A stretch of DNA of 37,021 nt from positions 1 to 37,021 of the forward strand of contig JASHQB010000342.1 of NCBI GenBank assembly GCA_030037775.1. Reading direction: 5' to 3'. Both the position numbers and the translations under genes were made by a program. The DNA is from Candidatus Acidiferrales bacterium (GTDB lineage: Bacteria > Acidobacteriota > Terriglobia > Acidiferrales > UBA7541). The notes beneath the pieces were generated by a model that ran no database searches, had not been told where the DNA came from, and saw only the letters and a list, made by a program, of their open reading frames with translations. This document shows, in pieces, positions 24,899-32,079 of this stretch (positions are counted from its first letter, which is position 1; every line of letters begins with the position of its first letter).

Positions 24899-25921
24899 GT
24901 GGTAATCCCTGCAAAAACTCGCTCCGGACAAATCCGCGTGGTCGCTCTGGGCGGCGGGACCGGTCTTTCCATGTTGCTACGGGGCCTGAAGGAATACACC
25001 GCGCGGCCCGGCGAGGAACGCAGGTCGCGGCCGCTGCTTCAAATCGATGCCGTCGTAACCGTCACCGACGATGGCGGCAGTTCGGGCCGCTTGCGCCGCG
25101 AGTATTCGATTCTGCCACCCGGCGATATCCGCAACTGCATGGTGGCTCTTTCGCCGGATGAAGCCTTGCTCGCCCGCCTGTTCCAGTATCGATTTCCGGG
25201 GCCGCGTAGCGGGCTCGGCGGCCATAGTTTCGGCAATTTGTTCTTGGCGGCGCTGACCCACATCACCGGTGATTTTCCGGAGGCCGTGCGGCTGTCCAGT
25301 AATGTCTTGGCGACGCGTGGCCGCATCTTTCCCTCCACGGCAGAAAACGTCACACTCGAAGCCACCCTCGACAACGGCCGCATCGTTGTGGGGGAAACCA
25401 AAATCTCCAGCTCACGCCGCCGCATCCGCCGCATCAGGCTTGTGCCTGCCACCGTGCGGCCGTTGCCAGAGGTGATGCGCGCCATCCATAAAGCGAGTCT
25501 GATTTTGCTCGGTCCGGGCTCGCTTTATACCAGCGTCATTCCCAATCTGCTGGTGCGGGGCGTTGCCGCGGCGATCGCCCGGTCGCGGGCCAAATGTGTT
25601 TACATCGCCAATTTGATGACCCAGCCCGGCGAAACAACGGGGTATTCCCTTGCCGACCACGTACGTGCAATTTACGAGCATGCTGGCAAAGGTTTGTTTG
25701 ATTCCATTGTCGTCAACCAGGCGCCCGCGCCGGCGCATATATTGCGCCGCTACCGCAAGGAGGGAGCTGAACCGGTCGACCCTTCGTTCGAAGAACTGGA
25801 CAAAATGGGTGTGCCCTACGTGGCGGGGGACCTTCTCCAGCGCGGCGGCGTGATACGCCACGATCAACGCCGCCTCGCAAGGCTCATTCTTAACCACTAC
25901 GTTTTCGGAGCCCGGTCTTGA
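24899..25921 (+). CDS. yvcK: YvcK/CofD-family protein (gluconeogenesis factor)
   Basis: YvcK proteins are UDP-sugar-binding relatives of the phospholactate transferase CofD and are needed for normal cell shape and cell-wall precursor allocation on gluconeogenic carbon sources. The 340-residue product shows the diagnostic GGGTGLS (18-24), 'VTDDGGSSGRLRRE' (55-68), 'PPGDIRNC', 'GHSFGNLFL', 'GPGSLYTSVIPNLL' and 'IANLMTQPGETTGYS'. The start is GTG with no strong SD, consistent with coupling to the TPR gene 12 bases upstream. Length is normal. No rapZ or whiA homologue, its frequent neighbours in other phyla, is found here. Confidence 0.93.
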   Translation: MVIPAKTRSGQIRVVALGGGTGLSMLLRGLKEYTARPGEERRSRPLLQIDAVVTVTDDGGSSGRLRREYSILPPGDIRNCMVALSPDEALLARLFQYRFPGPRSGLGGHSFGNLFLAALTHITGDFPEAVRLSSNVLATRGRIFPSTAENVTLEATLDNGRIVVGETKISSSRRRIRRIRLVPATVRPLPEVMRAIHKASLILLGPGSLYTSVIPNLLVRGVAAAIARSRAKCVYIANLMTQPGETTGYSLADHVRAIYEHAGKGLFDSIVVNQAPAPAHILRRYRKEGAEPVDPSFEELDKMGVPYVAGDLLQRGGVIRHDQRRLARLILNHYVFGARS

Positions 25922-26041
25922 TTCTCGCGGGCCGGCCGCTGACTCGCGAAATCGCTTTTGCGCCTCTGTTTTTATCCATAACCGATCAAGGAGCCGCAGA
26001 TTCTTGCGCTGCCGCGTGCGCGCTTCATATACTGGCGCAGG

Positions 26042-26072
26042 TTGACTCGAATTCTGAGGTGCTGGATACAAT
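26042..26072 (+). promoter_or_regulatory. Candidate promoter of glutamate dehydrogenase
   Basis: TTGACT (26042-26047) and TACAAT (26067-26072) each match five of six consensus bases, with a long 19-base spacer. The leader would be about 70 nt. The rest of the 229-base gap after yvcK shows no gene. Confidence 0.4.
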
Positions 26073-26150
26073 CGGTCGTCAAGGAACTTCTGCCGCGCAC
26101 AATCGGCCAGTGCTATCATCCAATTCCGTTTCGCCCAGGAGAACGCCATC

Positions 26151-27422
26151 ATGGCCACACTGTCGCTCGAACATGAACTGAATCCCTACGAAGCTGCGGA
26201 AGCGCGCTTCGAAGAAGCGGCCAAGAAACTCGGTCTTGCGCAGGACTTGTACAAATATCTGCAGAACCCCAACAAGGAAATCACGGTTTACATCCCGGTG
26301 AAAATGGACGATGGCAGACTCGAGGTTTTCACCGGCTATCGCGTCCAGCACTCGCTGGTCCGCGGGCCGGGCAAAGGCGGCATCCGCTACGCGCCGGACG
26401 TCACCATCGACGAAGTCCGCGCGCTCGCCTCGTGGATGACCTGGAAGTGCGCCGTGGTCGATATTCCCTTTGGCGGCGCCAAGGGCGGCGTCATTTGCGA
26501 CCCAAGCAAAATGTCGCAGCGTGAATTGGAAGCGCTCACGCGGCGCTACACCGCGGAACTCTCCGATTGGTTCGGCCCAGAGCGCGATGTGCCGGCTCCG
26601 GACGTCAACACCAACGCGCAGATCATGGCTTGGGTTATGGACACCTATTCCATGCACATGCGCCACACCGTCACCGCGGTCGTCACCGGCAAGCCGCTCG
26701 AATTGGGTGGCTCGTTGGGACGCCCGGAGGCCACCGGCCGCGGCGTGATGATGGTTTGCGACAGAGCCATCGCCAAGCTGGGCCTGAAAAAGGAAAGCTG
26801 CCGGGTCGTGATTCAGGGCTTCGGAAACGTGGGTTCCATGGGCGCGCGCCTCATGCACGAAGCCGGATACAGGATCATTGGTTTGGCCGATGTCCACGGA
26901 GGCTTGTATAACGAAAGAGGCTTCGACGTACCGAAAGTCATCGACTGGGTCTACGGCCAGCACAAAGCTCTACCTGATTTCCCGGGCGGCGGCCAGAAGC
27001 TTTCGTCTTCCGAAGTGCTCTTCCAACCTTGCGATATTTTGGTGCCTGCGGCCATCGAGAATCAAATCACCAGCCAGAATGTCAATCGCGTGCAAACCAA
27101 GATTCTTTGCGAGGGCGCCAACGGCCCCACCACCGCGCCGGCGGATGAAGTGCTTGGCAGGAAGGGCGTCTTCATTATTCCCGACATTCTGGGAAATGCT
27201 GGCGGCGTGACCGTCAGCTACTTCGAGTGGGTGCAGGATCGCCAGGGCTTTTTCTGGCGTGAGCGCGAAGTGAACGAGCGCCTGCAGGACGTCATGGACC
27301 GCAGTTTCGACGATGTGGTGCGCTACGCAGAAAAGCACGGCGTCAACAATCGTATTGCCGCTTACATGCTGGCTATCGACCGCGTGGCTATTGCCCTTAA
27401 GCATCGCGGTATCTACGCATAA
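26151..27422 (+). CDS. gdhA: Glutamate dehydrogenase (Glu/Leu/Phe/Val dehydrogenase family)
   Basis: The enzyme interconverts glutamate and 2-oxoglutarate plus ammonium with NAD(P). In this 423-residue protein the substrate and catalytic lysines can be placed as K75 ([10 protein letters not shown]), K99 (MTWKCA) and K111 (FGGAKGGV), with catalytic D151 in PAPDVNT. The Rossmann domain carries '[10 protein letters not shown]' and an Asp after the second strand (LADVHG), which leans toward NAD. C-terminal '[14 protein letters not shown]' is typical of the about 420-residue hexameric class. AGGAGA at 26139-26144 serves the ATG. It stands as a single gene followed by the aldolase gene. Confidence 0.94.
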   Translation: MATLSLEHELNPYEAAEARFEEAAKKLGLAQDLYKYLQNPNKEITVYIPVKMDDGRLEVFTGYRVQHSLVRGPGKGGIRYAPDVTIDEVRALASWMTWKCAVVDIPFGGAKGGVICDPSKMSQRELEALTRRYTAELSDWFGPERDVPAPDVNTNAQIMAWVMDTYSMHMRHTVTAVVTGKPLELGGSLGRPEATGRGVMMVCDRAIAKLGLKKESCRVVIQGFGNVGSMGARLMHEAGYRIIGLADVHGGLYNERGFDVPKVIDWVYGQHKALPDFPGGGQKLSSSEVLFQPCDILVPAAIENQITSQNVNRVQTKILCEGANGPTTAPADEVLGRKGVFIIPDILGNAGGVTVSYFEWVQDRQGFFWREREVNERLQDVMDRSFDDVVRYAEKHGVNNRIAAYMLAIDRVAIALKHRGIYA

Positions 27423-27517
27423 ACCCCCTGGAATCGGCTAGGCTTCGCGTCGCCGACGAGGTGGAAATATCCCTCCGCTTCGTGTATAAGGTGCTTGCGA
27501 AGGATGGCAGGCTTGCG

Positions 27518-28312
27518 ATGCTGATTCCCGACACCATTTCGCATGGCGTTCTAAAGAGCGAAGACGAGCATCGCCGCGACATCTGCGCCGTCGGCCGGTG
27601 GTTCCATCAGCGCAATTTCGTCGCGGCCACCGACGGCAACATTTCTCTTCGCCTCGATTCGCATCGCGTGCTCACCTCCCCGACCGGCCTTTCCAAGGGA
27701 ATGATGTCTCCCGAGGACATGGTGGTCACCGATTTTGCGGGAAATAAGATCTCAGGTTTTCGCGGTCCGTCTTCAGAGCTTGCCATGCACCTGCTGATTT
27801 ATCGCTTGCGCCCCGACGTCAACGCCGTTTGCCACGCCCATCCGGTCACCGCCACGGGTTACGCCGCCGCGGGCCTGCCGCTGGACAAAGCGCTGCTCAG
27901 CGAGGCGGTGATTGGCCTTGGCACCGTTCCCTTGGCGCAATACGGCACGCCCGGCACATCGGAGCTTACGGATTCCATTGAACCCTTTGTGCAATCGCAT
28001 GATGCTATTCTCATGGCCAACCACGGTGCAGTGACCTGCGGTGTCGATCTGCTCACAGCGTATTACCGCATGGAGACCGTCGAACATTTTGCCCAAGTGG
28101 CGCTCGTCACCGAATTGCTTCACAAGCAGGTTCTGCTTTCCCGCAAGGACGTCGACAAGTTGTTAGTCGCGCGTGCTCGATACGGTATCGAGACAGCCGC
28201 CACTTGCCCCATCACCTCTGACTCATCCGAGCCGGATCGCATTCCGCTCACTCGTCGCGAACTTGAAAGCCTCGTCGAAGAAGCCATCCGCAACGATCGC
28301 TTGCGGCATTAA
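27518..28312 (+). CDS. Class II aldolase/adducin family protein (FucA-like)
   Basis: Zinc-dependent aldolases of this family cleave sugar phosphates such as fuculose- or ribulose-phosphates. Numbered from an upstream in-frame GTG at 27461, the expected residues are E106 (GPSSELAMH, catalytic) and zinc ligands H125, H127 (CHAHPVT) and H188 (ANHGAVTCG); 'TDGNISLRL' and 'YRMETVEHFAQ' are also typical. I use ATG 27518 because the family core starts shortly after it, giving 264 residues, but the SD is weak for both starts and the GTG (283 aa) remains possible. No sugar kinase or isomerase is adjacent, so the substrate is open. Confidence 0.85.
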   Translation: MLIPDTISHGVLKSEDEHRRDICAVGRWFHQRNFVAATDGNISLRLDSHRVLTSPTGLSKGMMSPEDMVVTDFAGNKISGFRGPSSELAMHLLIYRLRPDVNAVCHAHPVTATGYAAAGLPLDKALLSEAVIGLGTVPLAQYGTPGTSELTDSIEPFVQSHDAILMANHGAVTCGVDLLTAYYRMETVEHFAQVALVTELLHKQVLLSRKDVDKLLVARARYGIETAATCPITSDSSEPDRIPLTRRELESLVEEAIRNDRLRH

Positions 28313-28343
28313 CCCGTCCCGGAAGGCCAGTGCTATGAAAACT

Positions 28344-28371
28344 GCGGGCGCCACTTTGCCTCGGCGCCCGC
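28344..28371 (-). terminator. Hairpin terminator between convergent genes
   Basis: GCGGGCGCC and GGCGCCCGC form a perfect 9-bp GC stem with a 10-base loop. On the minus strand it is followed by AGTTTTCAT, a short U-tract, so it should end the small secreted-protein transcript. On the plus strand the following bases are only GU-rich, so termination of the aldolase transcript would be weaker. Confidence 0.7.
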
Positions 28372-28385
28372 TGGTTGTGTGACCT

Positions 28386-28745
28386 TCACATGATCACCGC
28401 GGAGCGCCCTTTGCCCTTGAAGCGGATTTCCTGAATGCTTCCGCTTTGGTCGACCACTGCATTGGTGTCCGCAAGCTGGATGTCTTTCCACTGAATCGGC
28501 GCCTGAGCGACAATCTTTCCTTTGAGCAAAAAGGAAACCTGCGAGTCGCTGGCTATCACCTTGTATTCACCTGCTGCAAGCGTCGCTCCATCGAGCGATT
28601 TGCTGCCGACAAGATTGAAGGTTCCCTTCGCCAAGATATCACCGGTCAATACCATGCTGTTGTTATTGGGTGCTGCTACAACCGGAAGAGCTACGGTCAG
28701 AAGCAGCATTAACGCAAATACCTGGCACAGTCTGTTGCGCGTCAT
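28386..28745 (-). CDS. Small secreted protein of unknown function
   Basis: This 119-residue protein has a clear signal peptide (basic MTRNR, core LMLLLTVALPVVA, cleavage after VAA near residue 25). The mature part is a short beta-rich domain: 'MVLTGDILAKGTFNLVG', 'LAAGEYKVIASDSQVSFLLKGKIVAQ', 'IQEIRFKGKGRSAVIM'. The 'LxAGEYKV' phrase recalls small secreted domains common in acidobacterial genomes, but no function is known to me. AAGGAG eight bases before the ATG gives strong expression potential. A hairpin terminator follows its stop. No Cys residues in the mature part, so no disulfides. Confidence 0.8.
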   Translation of the reverse strand: MTRNRLCQVFALMLLLTVALPVVAAPNNNSMVLTGDILAKGTFNLVGSKSLDGATLAAGEYKVIASDSQVSFLLKGKIVAQAPIQWKDIQLADTNAVVDQSGSIQEIRFKGKGRSAVIM

Positions 28746-29040
28746 TTTTTCTTCTCCTTTTTCAACAGGGCCCCACTTCGCATATTTAGACGCGCGGTTT
28801 TTCGCAACGAATCATGCTAAGGGTCAAGTAACCAAATATTTTTTTTGCCGTCGTCACCGGGTGCTCGAAAACACCTCAGCATTCCAAATTCGCGCAGCCC
28901 TTTCGTTCATTTTCCGAACGGTCGAATCGCCCGTATCCGTAAATTCGGAGATGGTCGTGTCGATCTGCGGTTACTGGCGGCAATTCCCATAATCCCCGGT
29001 GAATCTCGCATCTGGCTGGAACCGGTCGTTTCGCGCCGCG
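28746..29040. other. Intergenic region between the small secreted-protein gene and the ruvA promoter
   Basis: With the ruvA promoter this forms the only gap over 300 bases. It is less GC-rich near 28775-28860, including a run of eight T at about 28841-28848. It should contain the minus-strand promoter of the secreted-protein gene, but I could not pick a convincing pair of hexamers. A short plus-strand frame here (28845 onward) has no family features and overlaps ruvA. ruvC, the frequent neighbour of ruvA, is absent. Confidence 0.5.
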
Positions 29041-29069
29041 TTGACACCACGCGGACACTCATCAATAAT
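29041..29069 (+). promoter_or_regulatory. Near-consensus sigma70 promoter giving a leaderless ruvA mRNA
   Basis: TTGACA (29041-29046), a 17-base spacer and AATAAT (29064-29069) give 11 of 12 consensus bases. Only seven bases separate the -10 from the ruvA ATG at 29077, placing the predicted transcription start at or next to the A of ATG. There is no SD before ruvA. Confidence 0.65.
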
Positions 29070-29076
29070 CGCTCGC

Positions 29077-29697
29077 ATGATCGGACAGCTGCGCGGCGCG
29101 CTCGCCGACAAACGCCCGAATCAAGTCATCGTCGATGTGGCCGGCGTGGGCTATCAGGTGCAGATTCCGCTTTCCACTTTCACCGGCCTTGGCGCGCTGC
29201 ACGCCGAAGTTACCTTGTTGATCCACACTCATCTGCGCGAGGATCAAATTGCGCTTTACGGATTTCTCACCGCCCGCGAAAAGCAATGTTTTGAACTGCT
29301 CATCTCCGCCACCGGTGTCGGGCCAAATCTGGCTCTGAAGATTTTGTCAGGGATGAGCCTCGACGAGCTCGTTCCGGCGGTTCGCAAAGGCGATATTGTC
29401 CAGCTGCGCCGCATTCCTGGCGTCGGACAGAAGACTGCCGAGCGCATTATCCTCGAACTGCGCGACAAACTCGCCGTCGTTGAAGTCGCCGAAACCGCCA
29501 AGCCATCGCCACGCTCCCAGGTGGAAGCCGACGTTGGCTCGGCTCTCATAAATTTGGGCTATGAATCGCGCTCCGTCGAGAAGACCATCGAGCAGTTGCG
29601 TGGCAACAACTTGACGTTCGACGCCTTGCTCCGCGCGGCCCTGCAGAAGCTGGGGGGCGCAGCCATCGAGAAGGGCGCTCGCGCGGTCACGGGTTGA
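29077..29697 (+). CDS. ruvA: Holliday junction branch migration protein RuvA
   Basis: RuvA binds four-way junctions and loads the RuvB motor. The 206-residue product starts with the typical '[25 protein letters not shown]' OB-fold, has helix-hairpin-helix motifs ([15 protein letters not shown] and [16 protein letters not shown], residues near 80-135), an acidic-poor linker, and the C-terminal RuvB-binding domain '[19 protein letters not shown]'. Start chosen because family members begin with MIG/MIA; the 26-codon extension to 28999 would include the promoter. ruvB follows eight bases after the stop. Confidence 0.96.
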   Translation: MIGQLRGALADKRPNQVIVDVAGVGYQVQIPLSTFTGLGALHAEVTLLIHTHLREDQIALYGFLTAREKQCFELLISATGVGPNLALKILSGMSLDELVPAVRKGDIVQLRRIPGVGQKTAERIILELRDKLAVVEVAETAKPSPRSQVEADVGSALINLGYESRSVEKTIEQLRGNNLTFDALLRAALQKLGGAAIEKGARAVTG

Positions 29698-29705
29698 ACG
29701 CGGAA

Positions 29706-30731
29706 ATGGCTGAATTGAAACATCGCGTCGTTTCCGGGCATGCGTTCGACGAGGACGCGCGCATCGAGGCGAGCGTACGTCCCAAGCGCTTCGACGATTT
29801 CATCGGCCAGCCGCGCGTAAAGGAAAATCTTAAAATCGCGGTCGAAGCGGCGCGCAGCCGCGGCGAAGCCCTCGATCACGTCCTGCTTTACGGTCCGCCC
29901 GGTTTGGGGAAAACAACGCTCGCGCAAATTCTCGCCAGCGAGATGCAAGTGGGCATCAAGATCAGCTCCGGCCCGTTGCTCGAACGCAAAGGGGATGTCA
30001 CCGCGGTCCTTACCGCGCTCGAGCCGCGCGAGCTGTTTTTCTTGGACGAAATCCACCGCCTGATGCCGGCCATCGAAGAAATCCTTTATCCGGCGATGGA
30101 AGATTTTCGCCTCGACTTGATTATCGGCCAGGGTCCCGGCGCGCGAATCCACCCGTATCAGTTGCCGAAATTCACCTTGGTCGGCGCCACCACGCGAGCG
30201 GGATTGATCATGGCCCCGATGCGCTCGCGTTTCGGCATTGTGCATCGGTTGGATTTTTATGCGCCTACAGATCTCGTCGAAATCGTGCGCCGCTCGGCTC
30301 GCATCCTCGGTATCTCCATGGACGACGCCGGCGCGGAAGAGATTGCGCGGCGCAGCCGCGGCACTCCGCGCGTGGCCAATCGCTTGCTGCGCCGTGTGCG
30401 GGACTTCGCCGAAGTTCGCGCCGGCGGCAAGATCACGCTCAGTGTCGCCAGGGAGGCTCTGGAGATGCTCGGCGTCGATGAACACGGTCTCGATGAAGTC
30501 GATCGCAACTTGCTGCTCGCCATCATTCACAAATACGGCGGCGGCCCGGTTGGGCTGAACACGCTTTCTGCGGCGCTCAGCGAGGAAGAGGACGCCATCG
30601 AGGAGATTTACGAGCCATACCTGATGCAGCTCGGCCTTCTCGACCGTACCCAGCGCGGTCGCGTGGCCACGGCATTGGCGTACAAACACTTCGGCGTGGA
30701 TGAACCGCGTCGGCAGCCGCAACTTTTCTGA
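29706..30731 (+). CDS. ruvB: Holliday junction branch migration ATPase RuvB
   Basis: RuvB is the AAA+ hexameric motor that drives branch migration with RuvA. In 341 residues it has Walker A GPPGLGKT (63-70), Walker B FFLDEIHR (D114/E115), sensor 1 'LVGATTRAG', the arginine-finger region 'MRSRFG' and sensor 2 '[20 protein letters not shown]', with a winged-helix C terminus '[11 protein letters not shown]'. I use ATG 29706, eight bases after the ruvA stop. A TTG overlapping that stop (29694) is also in frame. The set ruvA-ruvB-folK appears to be one transcript from the promoter at 29041. Confidence 0.97.
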   Translation: MAELKHRVVSGHAFDEDARIEASVRPKRFDDFIGQPRVKENLKIAVEAARSRGEALDHVLLYGPPGLGKTTLAQILASEMQVGIKISSGPLLERKGDVTAVLTALEPRELFFLDEIHRLMPAIEEILYPAMEDFRLDLIIGQGPGARIHPYQLPKFTLVGATTRAGLIMAPMRSRFGIVHRLDFYAPTDLVEIVRRSARILGISMDDAGAEEIARRSRGTPRVANRLLRRVRDFAEVRAGGKITLSVAREALEMLGVDEHGLDEVDRNLLLAIIHKYGGGPVGLNTLSAALSEEEDAIEEIYEPYLMQLGLLDRTQRGRVATALAYKHFGVDEPRRQPQLF

Positions 30732-30751
30732 TATGACGGGGTCGACTGGGG

Positions 30752-31261
30752 ATGAAAACCGCATACATATCGCTGGGTTCGAATGTTGGTGACCGTGAAG
30801 AGCAGATCGCAGCCGCCATGCAAGCTCTCGGCGCGCGAGGCGTTCGCATCGTACGGCAATCCTCGATCTATTCGACCGAGCCGGTCGACGTGGCCACGCA
30901 GAGTTGGTTTCTGAACTGTGTCTTGGAGGTTGAAACGGATTTGATGCCGCGCCAGTTGCTTCGAACTTTCCAGGAAATCGAAAATGAACTCGGCCGCAAG
31001 CACACCGTGCGCAGAGGACCGCGGGTCATCGATCTGGATATATTGCTCTACGGCTCAAGCGTTATTCGCACCGCCGAGCTCGAAGTCCCCCATCCTCGGA
31101 TGAGTCAGAGGCGCTTCGTTCTGGTGCCGCTGGCGGAAATCGCTCCGGCCCTGCGCCATCCGGTCGAAAACAAGAGCGTCGAGGAGCTTCTGGCGGAAAC
31201 CGAGGATCGCAGCGTCGTGCATCGCTGCAAATCAGGCGCCGTGGGAGAGAGTGGCAGGTAA
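30752..31261 (+). CDS. folK: 2-amino-4-hydroxy-6-hydroxymethyldihydropteridine pyrophosphokinase
   Basis: HPPK transfers pyrophosphate from ATP to the pterin in folate synthesis. The 169-residue protein has the N-terminal 'YISLGSNVGDRE' and the metal-binding 'RRGPRVIDLDILLYG' with D94 and D96, followed by 'VPHPRMSQRRFVLVPLAEIAP', all diagnostic. GGGG just before the ATG and 20 bases from ruvB indicate co-transcription. Other folate genes (folP, folB) are not in the window. It converges with the receiver-like gene across 22 bases. Confidence 0.95.
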   Translation: MKTAYISLGSNVGDREEQIAAAMQALGARGVRIVRQSSIYSTEPVDVATQSWFLNCVLEVETDLMPRQLLRTFQEIENELGRKHTVRRGPRVIDLDILLYGSSVIRTAELEVPHPRMSQRRFVLVPLAEIAPALRHPVENKSVEELLAETEDRSVVHRCKSGAVGESGR

Positions 31262-31283
31262 AGGTTTTTTTCGCGGTCCTTGG

Positions 31284-31892
31284 TTACAGCACGTCGCGTT
31301 TTTTTTCTTCTTCCTGTTTCTTCTTGCGCTCGTCTTCTTCCTGCTTTTCGAAATCCAACATCTCTTCCTCGGTCATCATGTAATCTTCTCGCGATGCGAA
31401 CATTTGCCCGTGCCGCCGCTCCCCTCGCCTCTCCTTCTGCCGCCGCTCCTTTCCCGCCGCCGGCAGGCGCGTGTCGCGGATCGGCTGCGGGATCGCTTTT
31501 GCCTCGATCAAAAGGTCGCTGACTTTCTCCAGGAAATCGTGCAGATGGAAGGGCTTCATGACGTACGGCAAACCCTCGCGGTCCAGCACGGGCTGAGCCC
31601 AGCGCGCCGCCACATGCGGCACCAGGAAGAGCACCCGGAGCAGTTTCTGATCTCTGCTGGGATCTGCCTCGGTCTGCGCCAGCGTCTTCAGTGTCGCAAA
31701 CAGCGGGCCGGTCAGGTCTGCCAACGCCACGTTGACCACCACCAGGCTCCATCGCCCGCGCGCCAGCTCCCGCAGCGCCTCGCTGGGAATGGGTACGACA
31801 CTCACGCGCCAACCTTCCGTGTCGAACACCTGCTGGAGGGCGTGCTGGCTTGCCGAATCGTCGTCGATCACCAGGATATTGACGTCGCTCAC
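31284..31892 (-). CDS. Receiver-like (pseudo-REC) protein with charged coiled C terminus
   Basis: The 202-residue product starts with a CheY-like fold: acidic cluster D10-D12 in ILVIDDD, then 'WSLVVVNVALADLTG' where the phospho-acceptor Asp is replaced by Asn54, and K113 in VMKPF is kept. The Thr/Ser of the fourth strand is also lost (LFLVPH). It is therefore unlikely to be phosphorylated in the normal way. From about residue 140 the chain is strongly basic (KERRQKERRGERRHG) and then alternates Glu and Lys to the end, likely helical. GTG 31892 begins right at the REC fold; a long upstream frame to 32393 is antisense to the radical SAM gene. Partners are unknown. Confidence 0.78.
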   Translation of the reverse strand: MSDVNILVIDDDSASQHALQQVFDTEGWRVSVVPIPSEALRELARGRWSLVVVNVALADLTGPLFATLKTLAQTEADPSRDQKLLRVLFLVPHVAARWAQPVLDREGLPYVMKPFHLHDFLEKVSDLLIEAKAIPQPIRDTRLPAAGKERRQKERRGERRHGQMFASREDYMMTEEEMLDFEKQEEDERKKKQEEEKKRDVL

Positions 31893-31989
31893 GATTGAGG
31901 TCCCGTTCCTCAAGTATGCCAGCCCTCGCCGCCCCCCGGCCACTTCTCTCTGGGAATCGCCATTGACTGAATGGCCGCAACCACTGTAG

Positions 31990-32040
31990 GCGAACAAATA
32001 GCGAATAATTGTGCTTGACAAAGCGAACAAAAAGCGAAAT
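31990..32040. repeat. Phased GCGAA direct repeats around the radical SAM promoter
   Basis: GCGAACAAATAGCGAATA (31990-32007) and GCGAACAAAAAGCGAAAT (32023-32040) are two copies 33 bases apart. Each contains two GCGAA units 11 bases apart, so units stand at 31990, 32001, 32023 and 32034, all on one helical face. The second copy covers the promoter spacer. This is the layout of an operator. Each copy reads GAAC-N7-GAAT/GAAA. Confidence 0.7.
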
Positions 32041-32043
32041 ACT
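32015..32043 (+). promoter_or_regulatory. Sigma70 promoter of the radical SAM gene
   Basis: A perfect TTGACA (32015-32020) and AATACT (32038-32043) are 17 bases apart. It implies a transcript starting near 32050, so the translation start should be ATG 32080 and not the GTG at 32011. Confidence 0.6.
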
Positions 32044-32079
32044 CCACTCACTCCATTCGGCGAGGTGAGCGCTTTACTG

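Noticed and set aside
25918-26181. Plus-strand frame of 87 codons between yvcK and gdhA
   Set aside because: No family features, overlaps the gdhA start and its SD, and contains the likely gdhA promoter.
29559-30764. 401-codon open frame antisense to ruvB
   Set aside because: It mirrors the conserved ruvB codons of a GC-rich gene and shows no protein family pattern or start signals.
32011-32079. N-terminal extension of the radical SAM protein from GTG 32011
   Set aside because: It overlaps TTGACA and the phased repeats, so it would lie at or before the transcription start.
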